From: Pseudomonas nitroreducens NBRC 12694
GTDB taxonomy: Bacteria > Pseudomonadota > Gammaproteobacteria > Pseudomonadales > Pseudomonadaceae
Direction: 5' to 3'
Length of the DNA stretch: 64,000 bases
Assembly (NCBI RefSeq): GCF_002091755.1
Contig: NZ_BDAI01000004.1
Location: 1-64,000, forward strand
Shown: positions 23,301-31,387 of the stretch, piece by piece
How positions within the stretch are numbered: position 1 is the stretch's first letter
Layout: every line of letters begins with the position of its first letter
The notes under the pieces: model-generated
The model's input: the letters and a program-made list of their open reading frames with translations, nothing else
Told to the model about the DNA's origin: nothing
The model's database searches: none
Position numbers and translations under genes: made by a program

Positions 23301-26300
23301 TCAATGCCCCTTCTCAATGGCTTCCTGTTCCTTGGACAGCTTGTCCTTGAACAGGGTACTGACCACCACATAGAACAGCGGTACCCAGAAGATCGCGAGG
23401 ATGGTCGCGGTGATCATGCCGCCGATCACGCCGGTACCGATCGCGTGCTGGCTGCCGGAGCCTGCACCGGTGGAGATCGCCAGCGGCAACACGCCGAGGA
23501 CGAACGCCAGGGAGGTCATGACGATCGGGCGCAGACGCATCCGGCACGCCTCGATGGCGGCCGCGACGATGGGCTTGCCCTCGCGCTCGTGCAGCTCCTT
23601 GGCGAATTCCACGATGAGGATCGCGTTCTTTGCCGACAGGCCGATGGTCGTCAACAGGCCCACCTGGAAGAACACGTCGTTGGACAGGCCGCGCATGGAC
23701 GTCGCCAGCAGCGCACCGATGACGCCCAGCGGCACCACCAGCATCACCGAGAACGGGATCGACCAGCTCTCGTACAGTGCCGCCAGGCAGAGGAACACCA
23801 CGATCAGCGACAGGGCATAGAGTGCCGGAGCCTGCGAGCCGGACAGGCGTTCCTCGTAGGACAGACCGGTCCAGGAGTAGCCGACGCCCTTGGGCAACTG
23901 CTTGACCATCTCCTCGACCGCGGCCATCGCCTCACCAGTGGAGCGGCCCGGGGCCGGCTCACCGAGGACTTCCATGGCCGGGACGCCGTTGTAGCGCGCC
24001 AGCTTCGGCGAGCCATAGCTCCATTCGCCGGTGGCGAAGGCGCTGAACGGCACCATCTCCCCGGAGCTGTTGCGCACGTACCACTTGTCCAGGTCTTCCG
24101 GGCTCATCCGCGAATTCGGGCGGCCTTGCAGATAGACCTTCTTCACCCGACCGCGGTCGATGAAGTCGTTGACGTAGTTCGAGCCCCAGGCAATCGACAC
24201 GGTGGTGTTGATGTCCGCCAGCGAGACGCCCAGCGCACTGGCCTTCTCGTCGTCGATCAGCAGCTTGTACTGCGGCTCGTCGTTCAGGCCGTTGGGACGC
24301 ACGCGCTGCAGAGCTGGGTTCTGCGAGGCCATGCCGAGGAACTGGTTGCGCGCCTGCATCAGCACTTCATGGCCGACGCCAGCCTGGTCCTGGAGGAAGA
24401 TGTCGAAGCCCACGGCGTTACCCAGTTCGAGTACCGCCGGCGGGGCGAAGGCGAACACCATCGCATCCTTGAAGCTGAAGAAGTGCATCTGCGCACGCTG
24501 GGCCAGCGCGAACACGCTGTTCTCCGCGCCCGGACGCTCTTCCCAGGGCTTGAGCATGATGAACGCCATGCCCGAGCTCTGGCCACGGCCGGCGAAGTTG
24601 AAGCCGGTCACGGTGAACACCGAGGCCACCGAGCTGCTTTCCTTCTCCAGCAGGTACTCGCGCATCGAGTCCACCACCACCTGGGTGCGCTCGGCGGACG
24701 AACCGGCCGGGGTCTGCACCTGGGCGAACAGCACGCCCTGGTCCTCGTCGGGGAGGAACGCCGTGGGAATGCGGGTGAACAGGTAGACCATGCCGCCGAG
24801 GATCAGCACGTACATCAGCAGGTACGGCATGCGGTGATTGAGGATCGAGGTGACGCCGCGCTCGTAGCCATGGGTGGTGGCGAGGAACTTGCGGTTGAAC
24901 CAGCCGAAGAAGCCGCGCTTGTGCTCGCCATGGTCGCCCTTCTCGATGGGCTTGAGCATGGTGGCGCAGAGCGCCGGGGTGAGGATCAGCGCCACGATCA
25001 CCGACAGGGCCATGGCCGAGACGATGGTGATGGAGAACTGCCGGTAGATCACCCCGGTGGAGCCGCCGAAGAAGGCCATCGGCAGGAACACCGCCGACAG
25101 CACCATGGCGATACCGACCAGCGCGCCCTGGATCTGGCCCATGGACTTGCGCGCCGCCTCGCGGGGCGACAGGCCCTCCTCGGCCATCACCCGCTCGACG
25201 TTTTCCACCACGACGATGGCGTCGTCCACCAACAGGCCGATCGCCAGCACCATGCCGAACATGGTCAGGGTGTTGATCGAGAAGCCGAAGGCGGCGAGTA
25301 CGCCGAAGGTGCCCAACAGGACCACCGGCACGGCGATCGTCGGGATCAGCGTGGCGCGGAAGTTCTGCAGGAACAGGTACATCACCAGGAACACCAGCAG
25401 GATCGCTTCGCCCAGGGTCTTGACCACCTCATGGATGGAGGCGGAGACCACCGGGGTGGTGTCGTACGGGTAGACGATCTTCATGCCCTGCGGGAAGAAC
25501 GGCTCCAGCGTGGCCAGGGTGGCGCGGATCGACTTGGCGGTGTCCAGCGCGTTGGCGCCGGTAGCCAGCTTGATCGCGATACCGGAAGCCGGCTTGCCGT
25601 TGAACTGGGCGTTGATGCTGTAGTCCTGGCCGCCCAGGGCCACGTCGGCAACGTCCTTCAGGCGAACCTGGGAACCGTCGGCGTTGACCTTGAGGAGGAT
25701 TTCCTTGAACTGCTCGGCGCTCTGCAGGCGGGTCTTGCCGATGATCGTGGCGTTGAGCTGCTGGCCCTTGACCGCGGGCAGGCCGCCCAGCTGGCCGGAG
25801 GAGATCTGCACGTTCTGCGCCTGGATCGCCGTCTTCACGTCGCCCGGAGTCATCTGGAAGCTGTTGAGCTTCGCCGGGTCCAGCCAGATACGCATGGCGT
25901 ACTGCGAACCGAACACCTGGAAGTCGCCCACACCGGCAGTCCGCGACAGCGGGTCCTGGATGTTCGAGACGATGTAGTTCGACAGGTCTTCCTTGGTCAT
26001 GCTGCCGTCTTCGGAGACGACGCCGACCACCATCAGGAAGTTCTTCACCGCCTTGGTCACGCGGATGCCCTGCTGCTGTACTTCCTGCGGCAGGAGCGGG
26101 GTGGCCAGCTGCAACTTGTTCTGCACCTGGACCTGGGCGATGTCAGGGCTGGTGCCCTGGTCGAAGGTCACGGTGATGGTCATGCTGCCGTCGGAGTTGG
26201 ACTCCGAGGAGATGTAGCGCAGATGGTCGAGACCGTTCATCTGCTGCTCGATCACCTGCACCACGGTGTCCTGCACCGTCTCGGCGGAAGCGCCCGGGTA

Positions 26301-26444
26301 GCTCACCTGGATGGCGATGGCCGGCGGGGCGATAGCCGGGTACTGGTTCACCGGCAACTTGAGGATCGACAGACCGCCCGCCAGCATGATCACCAGGGCG
26401 ATTACCCAGGCGAAAATGGGCCGGTCAATGAAAAACTTCGACAT
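23301..26444 (-). CDS. mexB: RND multidrug efflux transporter MexB
   Basis: Proton-driven inner-membrane pump with twelve transmembrane helices, exporting beta-lactams, quinolones, tetracyclines and others. The protein is 1047 residues. TM4 carries the proton-relay pair Asp407-Asp408 (GLLVDDAIVVVENVERV) and TM10 the matching Lys (GLSAKNAILIVEF). Two large periplasmic loops lie after TM1 and TM7. It sits 15 bases after mexA and one base before oprM, in a single operon. Confidence 0.98.
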   Translation of the reverse strand: MSKFFIDRPIFAWVIALVIMLAGGLSILKLPVNQYPAIAPPAIAIQVSYPGASAETVQDTVVQVIEQQMNGLDHLRYISSESNSDGSMTITVTFDQGTSPDIAQVQVQNKLQLATPLLPQEVQQQGIRVTKAVKNFLMVVGVVSEDGSMTKEDLSNYIVSNIQDPLSRTAGVGDFQVFGSQYAMRIWLDPAKLNSFQMTPGDVKTAIQAQNVQISSGQLGGLPAVKGQQLNATIIGKTRLQSAEQFKEILLKVNADGSQVRLKDVADVALGGQDYSINAQFNGKPASGIAIKLATGANALDTAKSIRATLATLEPFFPQGMKIVYPYDTTPVVSASIHEVVKTLGEAILLVFLVMYLFLQNFRATLIPTIAVPVVLLGTFGVLAAFGFSINTLTMFGMVLAIGLLVDDAIVVVENVERVMAEEGLSPREAARKSMGQIQGALVGIAMVLSAVFLPMAFFGGSTGVIYRQFSITIVSAMALSVIVALILTPALCATMLKPIEKGDHGEHKRGFFGWFNRKFLATTHGYERGVTSILNHRMPYLLMYVLILGGMVYLFTRIPTAFLPDEDQGVLFAQVQTPAGSSAERTQVVVDSMREYLLEKESSSVASVFTVTGFNFAGRGQSSGMAFIMLKPWEERPGAENSVFALAQRAQMHFFSFKDAMVFAFAPPAVLELGNAVGFDIFLQDQAGVGHEVLMQARNQFLGMASQNPALQRVRPNGLNDEPQYKLLIDDEKASALGVSLADINTTVSIAWGSNYVNDFIDRGRVKKVYLQGRPNSRMSPEDLDKWYVRNSSGEMVPFSAFATGEWSYGSPKLARYNGVPAMEVLGEPAPGRSTGEAMAAVEEMVKQLPKGVGYSWTGLSYEERLSGSQAPALYALSLIVVFLCLAALYESWSIPFSVMLVVPLGVIGALLATSMRGLSNDVFFQVGLLTTIGLSAKNAILIVEFAKELHEREGKPIVAAAIEACRMRLRPIVMTSLAFVLGVLPLAISTGAGSGSQHAIGTGVIGGMITATILAIFWVPLFYVVVSTLFKDKLSKEQEAIEKGH

Positions 26445-26459
26445 GACGAATCCCCTTGA

Positions 26460-27617
26460 TTAACCCTGCTTGGCCGGTTCAGCGGCGGCGGGCTTGTCGG
26501 CGGCACCAGCGGTGGGCGCCACGTTCTTCGCGGGTACGGCCTTGGCCTGGGCGCCCGGCTGGACGTACTGCAGGCCTTCGGTGATCAGGCGGTCGCCGGG
26601 CTTGAGGCCATCGCTGACCAGCCAGTAGGCGCCAACGGTGCGCTCGGCCTTGATAGTGCGCAGCTCGACCTTGTCTTCGCCATTGAGCACCAGGGCAGTC
26701 GCCATGCCACGGAAGTCACGGGTGACGCCCTGCTGCGGCGCGAGGATGGCCTGTTTCTTGATGCCCTCCTCCAGCTGCGCATGGACGAACATGCCCGGCA
26801 GCAGTTCCTTCTTCGGGTTGGGGAAGATGGCGCGCACGGTCACCGAGCCGGTGCCCTGGTCGACCGAAACCTCGGAGAACTCCAGCTTGCCCTCGATGGG
26901 GTATTCGGAGCCGTCTTCCAGGTACAGCTTGACCTTGGCGGCATTGTCGCCGGCCTTCTCCAGTTGCCCGGCGGCCATCTCGCGGCGCAGGCGGATCAGC
27001 GCGGTGGAAGACTGCGTGACGTCGACATAGATCGGGTCCAGCTGCTGCACGGTAGCCAGCGCGGTGGCCTGGCCGTTCTGCACCAGGGCGCCCTCGGTCA
27101 CGCTGGAGCGGCCGATGCGGCCGGAAATCGGCGAATACACCTTGGTGTAGCGCACGTTGATCTTGGCGGTGTCGACGGTGGCCTTGGCCTGCAGATAGGC
27201 GGCCTGGGCGTCGGCGTATTGCTGCTTGCTCACCGCCTCGTCTTTCACCAGTTCCTTGTAGCGCTCGGCCTGCTGCTGGGTGGACACCAGGTTGGCCTGG
27301 GCACTCTGCAGGGTAGCGTCATAGGTGGCCGGGTCGATCTGGTACAGCTGCTGGCCTTCCTTGACGTCGCTGCCTTCCTTGAACAGGCGCTTGAGGATGA
27401 TGCCGTTCACCTGCGGGCGAACTTCGGCGATGCGATACGCAGTGGTGCGGCCCGGCAGTTCGGTGCTCAGGGTCACTTCCTGCGGCTGCAGGGTTACTAC
27501 ACCGACTTCGGGGATCTGCTTCTCCTGCGGGGCCTGGGCTTTGTCGCAGCCGGCAAGAGTGGCCATGGCGACGAGCAGGGCCGGGACCAGGGCGCGCATG
27601 GCTGGCTTTCGTTGCAT
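26460..27617 (-). CDS. mexA: RND periplasmic adaptor lipoprotein MexA
   Basis: Periplasmic adaptor joining MexB to OprM. The protein is 385 residues with a lipoprotein signal MQRKPAMRALVPALLVAMATLAG-C. Domains run in the usual hairpin order: beta-barrel, lipoyl (RPQVNGIILKRLFKEGSDVKEGQ), alpha-hairpin (SAQANLVSTQQQAERYKELV), then SPISGRIGRS and the membrane-proximal domain. GAGGA before the ATG at 27617 fixes the start. The upstream region to mexR holds a 13-bp inverted repeat and two MexR operators. Confidence 0.97.
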   Translation of the reverse strand: MQRKPAMRALVPALLVAMATLAGCDKAQAPQEKQIPEVGVVTLQPQEVTLSTELPGRTTAYRIAEVRPQVNGIILKRLFKEGSDVKEGQQLYQIDPATYDATLQSAQANLVSTQQQAERYKELVKDEAVSKQQYADAQAAYLQAKATVDTAKINVRYTKVYSPISGRIGRSSVTEGALVQNGQATALATVQQLDPIYVDVTQSSTALIRLRREMAAGQLEKAGDNAAKVKLYLEDGSEYPIEGKLEFSEVSVDQGTGSVTVRAIFPNPKKELLPGMFVHAQLEEGIKKQAILAPQQGVTRDFRGMATALVLNGEDKVELRTIKAERTVGAYWLVSDGLKPGDRLITEGLQYVQPGAQAKAVPAKNVAPTAGAADKPAAAEPAKQG

Positions 27618-27728
27618 ATCGTTGTCCTCGTGAGCAAAGCATCCGGTTTGGCTGTGGGCTTGCCGGTCCGGAAAAGCTGGCAAAAATACTTACATTCAGC
27701 TGTGTTTGTAAACGTCCGAAAGCCCTGA

Positions 27729-27781
27729 GGGAAAACTACTGAAACGTTTTAGCCAAAGGCCGATATCGCAGTAGGTTTCCC
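27729..27781. repeat. 13-bp near-perfect inverted repeat in the mexA leader
   Basis: GGGAAAACTACTG (27729-27741) and CAGTAGGTTTCCC (27769-27781) pair at 12 of 13 positions across 27 bases, which include the palindrome AAACGTTT (27742-27749). It lies 112 bases upstream of the mexA ATG, between the gene and the MexR operators. Possible roles are a second regulator's operator (NalD-type control of the proximal promoter is known in P. aeruginosa) or an mRNA leader structure. Confidence 0.5.
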
Positions 27782-27807
27782 GCAAGGCAGTCGCGGCGAC
27801 GAACAAA

Positions 27808-27822
27808 GTTGATAACATCAAC
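27808..27822. promoter_or_regulatory. MexR operator, mexA-proximal
   Basis: GTTGA-TAACA-TCAAC is a perfect inverted repeat of GTTGA half-sites with five-base spacing, the arrangement MexR is known to bind upstream of mexA in P. aeruginosa. Its centre is 32 bases from the second operator. Confidence 0.9.
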
Positions 27823-27839
27823 TAAAATACGAAAAAATG

Positions 27840-27854
27840 GTTGAGCTGATCAAC
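27840..27854. promoter_or_regulatory. MexR operator, mexR-proximal
   Basis: GTTGA-GCTGA-TCAAC, the second perfect operator, ends 33 bases before the mexR ATG at 27888. It would lie inside the coding region if mexR began at 27837, which argues against that longer start. Confidence 0.9.
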
Positions 27855-27887
27855 CTGATTTACACAAGGTTTACCGTGACCGAGCCG

Positions 27888-28322
27888 ATGACCCATACCC
27901 TGAATCCCGACCTGCCACAGACCCTGATGAAGGTGCTCGATCATTTGCGTGAGAGCCTCCAGGACGAACTGTGCGCCGAGGGCATCGACCTCACCCCGCC
28001 GGACATCCGCCTGCTCGAGCTGATCGGCGCCGATGCGGGCCAGAGCCTGCAGAGCCTGGGGCGCAAGATGTGCCGCGACAAGGCGCTGGTGACCCGCAAG
28101 ATCCGTGAAATGGAGACGCTCGGCCTGGTTCGCCGCGAGCGCAACCCGGACGATCAGCGCAGCTTCCAGCTGTTCCTCACCGAGGCCGGGAGCCGCATCG
28201 ACGAGCGCACCCAGGCCATCCTCGCACGAACCCATGACAGTCTGTTCGCGCCGCTGGACGACGAAGAACAGCGCACCCTCACCCAGCTGCTGCGGCAATG
28301 CCTGCAAGGCCGGGGAGACTAA
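27888..28322 (+). CDS. mexR: MarR-family repressor MexR
   Basis: Repressor of mexAB-oprM and of itself; redox-sensitive in P. aeruginosa through an intermolecular Cys30-Cys62 disulfide. The protein is 144 residues with a winged helix (LTPPDIRLLELI to LVRRERNPDDQRSFQLFLT) and dimerising ends. LGRKMCRDKALVTRKI matches MexR, keeping Cys62. The first Cys is residue 29 (ELCAEG), one position off the PAO1 spacing (ELDCQR). Divergent from mexA. A GTG at 27876 is an alternative start. Confidence 0.93.
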   Translation: MTHTLNPDLPQTLMKVLDHLRESLQDELCAEGIDLTPPDIRLLELIGADAGQSLQSLGRKMCRDKALVTRKIREMETLGLVRRERNPDDQRSFQLFLTEAGSRIDERTQAILARTHDSLFAPLDDEEQRTLTQLLRQCLQGRGD

Positions 28323-28331
28323 GGCCACAAA

Positions 28332-28361
28332 CGAAAACGCCGGCATTCGCCGGCGTTTTCG
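28332..28361. terminator. Bidirectional terminator between mexR and yceI
   Basis: CGAAAACGCCGGC (28332-28344) and GCCGGCGTTTTCG (28349-28361) form a perfect 13-bp stem with an ATTC loop. It lies 10 bases after mexR and 13 before the convergent yceI stop, with A- and T-rich arms serving both directions. Confidence 0.93.
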
Positions 28362-28373
28362 CAGTCCTGCGTC

Positions 28374-28949
28374 TTACTGACGCACCCCTTCGACCGACAG
28401 GGTCAGCTCGACTTCCTGGGAAGCCGGGCCGAGGTCGCGCTGGATATTGAAGTCCTTCAGCTTGAGGGTGGTGGTGCCGAGGAAGCCGGCGCGGTAGCCG
28501 CCCCACGGATCATCGCCCTGGCCGATCAGTTCAGCCTTGATGGTGACCGGCTTGGTCACGCCATTGAGGGTCAGGTTGCCGGTGATCTCGGCATTCTTGC
28601 CATCAGCCTTCACGGCGGTGGATTCGAAGGTTGCAGTCGGGTTCTTCGAGACGTTGAGGAAGTCCGGGCTGCGCAGGTGCTTGTCACGCTCGGCGTGGTT
28701 GGAGTTCACGCTGTTGGTGTTGATGGTCACCTTGACCTTGTCGGCGGACGGGTTCTTCTCGTCGAAGGTGAAGGCACCGTCGAAATCGTCGAAGCGGCCG
28801 TACAGCCAGCTGTAACCCAGGTGCTTGATGCGGAATTCGATGAAGGCATGCTGGCCTTCCTTGTCGATCTTGTAGTCCGCGGCCATGGCCTGGCCAGCGG
28901 AGAACAGTGCGGTACCCAGCGCCAGCGCGGCGAACGTCTTCTTCAGCAT
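28374..28949 (-). CDS. YceI-family periplasmic lipid-binding protein
   Basis: Secreted lipocalin-like YceI protein of 191 residues. Signal peptide MLKKTFAALALGTALFSAGQAMA is cleaved before ADYKID. The beta-barrel family pattern is clear: HAFIEFRIKHLGYSWLYGRF, VTINTNSVNSNHAERDKHLRSPDFLNV, GNLTLNGVTKPV. YceI proteins bind polyisoprenoid-type lipids; the PAO1 neighbour-equivalent has been described as a small secreted protease (PasP), not evident from sequence. GGGAG precedes the start. It follows the cytochrome b561 gene by 28 bases, a common pairing. Confidence 0.9.
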   Translation of the reverse strand: MLKKTFAALALGTALFSAGQAMAADYKIDKEGQHAFIEFRIKHLGYSWLYGRFDDFDGAFTFDEKNPSADKVKVTINTNSVNSNHAERDKHLRSPDFLNVSKNPTATFESTAVKADGKNAEITGNLTLNGVTKPVTIKAELIGQGDDPWGGYRAGFLGTTTLKLKDFNIQRDLGPASQEVELTLSVEGVRQ

Positions 28950-28977
28950 TGAAGCAATCTCCCTTTGGGGTGAGGTG

Positions 28978-29532
28978 TTATTTCGCAGCACGACCGAGCA
29001 TGCGCACCAGCGTGGCATCGCGGTCGAGGAAATGGTGTTTGAACGCCGCCAGGGCGTGCAGCACGGCCAGGACGACCAGGGCCCAGGCCAGGTACAGGTG
29101 GATCGCACCGGCGATGTCGGCCTGGTCGGTGATGCCGCTCAGGGTGGCGGGCACGTCGAACCAGCCGAACACGCTGATGGGTTTGCCTTCGGCGGTGGAG
29201 ATCAGGTAGCCGGCGATGATCACGGCGAACAGCAGCGCGTAGAGCGCCAGGTGGCCGAGCTTGGTGGCCAGGCGGGTGAGATTGCCGTGGTTGGCCGGGG
29301 TCGGCGGCGACGGGCTGATGAAGCGCCAGAGCACACGCACGATCAGTGCGATGGCCAGCAGGATGCCGATGCTTTTGTGGATTTCCGGGGCGCGGTGGTA
29401 CCAGGTGTCGTAGTAGTCCAGCTCACGCATCCACAGGCCCAGGCCGAACAGGCCGAAGACCACCAGCGCGCTGCCCCAGTGCAGGAACAGGCTGACCAGT
29501 CCGTAGCGTGCGGGGGAATTACGCCATTGCAT
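28978..29532 (-). CDS. Cytochrome b561 family protein
   Basis: Four-helix membrane di-haem electron carrier, 184 residues. Conserved haem-ligand histidines are visible in LHWGSALVVFG (helix 1), EIHKSIGI (helix 2) and IHLYLAWALVVLAVLHALAAFKHH (helix 4). It likely moves electrons between the quinone pool and a periplasmic partner; the downstream YceI protein may bind the quinone-like ligand (inference). AAGGA precedes the ATG at 29532, giving MQWRNSPARYG. Confidence 0.9.
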   Translation of the reverse strand: MQWRNSPARYGLVSLFLHWGSALVVFGLFGLGLWMRELDYYDTWYHRAPEIHKSIGILLAIALIVRVLWRFISPSPPTPANHGNLTRLATKLGHLALYALLFAVIIAGYLISTAEGKPISVFGWFDVPATLSGITDQADIAGAIHLYLAWALVVLAVLHALAAFKHHFLDRDATLVRMLGRAAK

Positions 29533-29586
29533 CGATACACATCCTTGAAAACGGGAATTCAAGACTAGCGGCTAATCCATCGAAGA

Positions 29587-29606
29587 AAAGCAGAAAAATC
29601 TGCTTT
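29587..29606. promoter_or_regulatory. Perfect palindromic arms upstream of cytochrome b561
   Basis: AAAGCAGA (29587-29594) and TCTGCTTT (29599-29606) flank AAAA. It lies 55 bases upstream of the cytochrome b561 start. It has the size of an operator for a dimeric regulator; a short hairpin is the alternative. Confidence 0.4.
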
Positions 29607-29666
29607 GAAACATCGACTGACAAGATAGGTCATCTCCTGAAACGGCCGTGCCAGAGCCAGAAACGA

Positions 29667-29690
29667 CAATGCCGGCTTTCGCCGGCATTG
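29667..29690 (-). terminator. Terminator after the amine oxidase gene
   Basis: CAATGCCGGC (29667-29676) and GCCGGCATTG (29681-29690) pair perfectly around TTTC. On the minus strand it is followed by TCGTTTC. It lies 18 bases past the stop. Confidence 0.75.
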
Positions 29691-29708
29691 TGGATGGAGC
29701 GCGCTGGA

Positions 29709-31196
29709 TCAGAACGGCAGCCAGGACATGATGCCCTTCTTCTCGCCCTTCTCGGCCGGCTTGTCGCTGGCCGCCGGCTTGTTGTCGGCAACCAGCGCCG
29801 CACCTTCGAGCACCGGAGTCTTGCCGGCGTACAGGTCACGGACCTGGCTGGCGGCGCGCTTGCCGCTGCGCAGGGCGCCTTCGATGGTGCCCGGATAGAG
29901 CGCGTCGGTGTGCTCGCCGGCGAAGGCGACGCGGGAAACCGGGGTTTCCCAGACGCGCCAGAAGCGGCTGATCTGGCCCGGACCATAGGCCAGGTAGGAG
30001 CCGCCGGTTCCGACGTCGGTGCTGTAGCGGCGCATTTCATAGCCGTCGTATGCGCCGCGCATCTTCGGGTAGTACTTGTTCATGCGGATCAGCACCTGCT
30101 CCGACAGCTGGCGGTCACCGAAGGCCTGCATCACGCGGGCATTGTCGCCGGACAGGTTGATCAGCACGTTGGCGCCGCCCTTGGTCGCGGGCTCGACCCA
30201 GATCATGCCCAGGCCCTGGTCGCTGTAGATCTCGCCGGACAGGCGCGACTTGTCGTCCCACACCGGGCGCTTGAACTTCATCAGGATCTGGTCGCGCCAG
30301 CCGTAGTTGGTGCCCTTGAGCGCCGCCAGCTGCTTCTCGTTCAGGCCCGGGGTCAGGGTGATATTGCCCAGGGCGCGCAGCGGTACGGCCAGTACCAGGT
30401 AGTCGGCGCTGTAGCCGGTGGGGCCGACCTTGACGGTCACGCCGTCCTTGTCCTGGCTGATCGCGGTGACCTTGGCGTTGGTCTTGATGGTCTTGATCTG
30501 CTTGACGAAGGCCTGGGCCAGCACCTGGCTGCCGCCGGGCAGGCGTGCCGCGCGCAGATCACGGTCGTCGACGCCGCGGTACACACGGCCCTGCTGGGCG
30601 AGGTAGAGCAGCGACAGGCGCGACGGTTCGTCGTAATGCGAACGGATGCGCTGGTTGACCAGCAGGCGCGCGGTCGGCGACAGGTTCAGCTTGTCCAGCC
30701 AGCGTGCGGCGGTGAGCTGATCGAGGGCGAACAGAGTCTTGTTCGCCAGCGGGTTGAGCGGGTCGTCGATCGAGGCGGACAGATCGTTCAGCGACTTCTC
30801 GAAGCGCTCGAGGTCCGCGGCGACGGCCGGCATCTTGGTCTTCAGGTCGGCGCTGCTGTAGTAGAGGCCGTCGATCAGGTAGCTCGGGGTACGGACGAAT
30901 TCCGGCGCCGGCACCGAGTTCACTTTCAGGGTATCCAGGTAGCCGTTGAGGGTCGGCTGGGCCTTCTTGTTGCCGATCCACTCGCTGGTGGCCAGGCCCG
31001 AGCGGCCACCCACCTGCGGCTTGGCTTCCAGCAGGGTCACCTGCCAGCCCGCCTGCTGCAGCTCGTAGGCCGCGGAGAGGCCGGCGAGTCCGCCGCCGAC
31101 CACGATGGCGGTCGGTTGTTTGTCCTTGCCCAGCGCCACTACGCTGAACACGCCCAGAGCGAGCAGCGCGGCAGCGCGCAGCCATCCCATTTTCAT
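29709..31196 (-). CDS. FAD-dependent flavin monoamine oxidase, exported
   Basis: Flavin amine oxidase of 495 residues with an N-terminal signal or anchor (MKMGWLRAAALLALGVFSVVALG). The dinucleotide motif VVGGGLAGLSAAYELQQAGW binds FAD, and the C-terminal flavin-binding motif is visible in VAFAGEHTDALYPGTIEGALRSGKRAA. It should oxidise an amine to aldehyde, ammonia and peroxide; the substrate cannot be read from sequence. The start at 31196 has GGGGA upstream. Divergent from bioA. Confidence 0.87.
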   Translation of the reverse strand: MKMGWLRAAALLALGVFSVVALGKDKQPTAIVVGGGLAGLSAAYELQQAGWQVTLLEAKPQVGGRSGLATSEWIGNKKAQPTLNGYLDTLKVNSVPAPEFVRTPSYLIDGLYYSSADLKTKMPAVAADLERFEKSLNDLSASIDDPLNPLANKTLFALDQLTAARWLDKLNLSPTARLLVNQRIRSHYDEPSRLSLLYLAQQGRVYRGVDDRDLRAARLPGGSQVLAQAFVKQIKTIKTNAKVTAISQDKDGVTVKVGPTGYSADYLVLAVPLRALGNITLTPGLNEKQLAALKGTNYGWRDQILMKFKRPVWDDKSRLSGEIYSDQGLGMIWVEPATKGGANVLINLSGDNARVMQAFGDRQLSEQVLIRMNKYYPKMRGAYDGYEMRRYSTDVGTGGSYLAYGPGQISRFWRVWETPVSRVAFAGEHTDALYPGTIEGALRSGKRAASQVRDLYAGKTPVLEGAALVADNKPAASDKPAEKGEKKGIMSWLPF

Positions 31197-31276
31197 CGCC
31201 AGACTTCCCCGAATTGGTGCAAAGGCGCGAAGCATACGTCAGCGCCCGAAAGCCGAATAGCTGTCTTGGTCGGCTG

Positions 31277-31296
31277 CCTACAACATGTGTCGTAGG
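31277..31296. promoter_or_regulatory. 20-bp palindrome between amine oxidase and bioA
   Basis: CCTACAACATGTGTCGTAGG is symmetric at 8 of 10 paired positions. It lies 81 bases from the amine oxidase start and 92 from bioA, a natural place for an operator controlling either or both. Confidence 0.35.
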
Positions 31297-31387
31297 ACGT
31301 GTCCTTGTTCATCTCAGGAGCATTGAATAGGCTTGCCGACCAGAGCGAGCCGACCGTCAGAAGAGCCATCAATTTAAGGAGCCGGCC

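Noticed and set aside
23304..26459. 1051-codon open frame on the plus strand opposite mexB
   Set aside because: It mirrors the mexB codon pattern, is His/Arg/Gln-rich with no recognisable domain, and lies exactly antisense to a well-defined transporter. A high-GC artefact.
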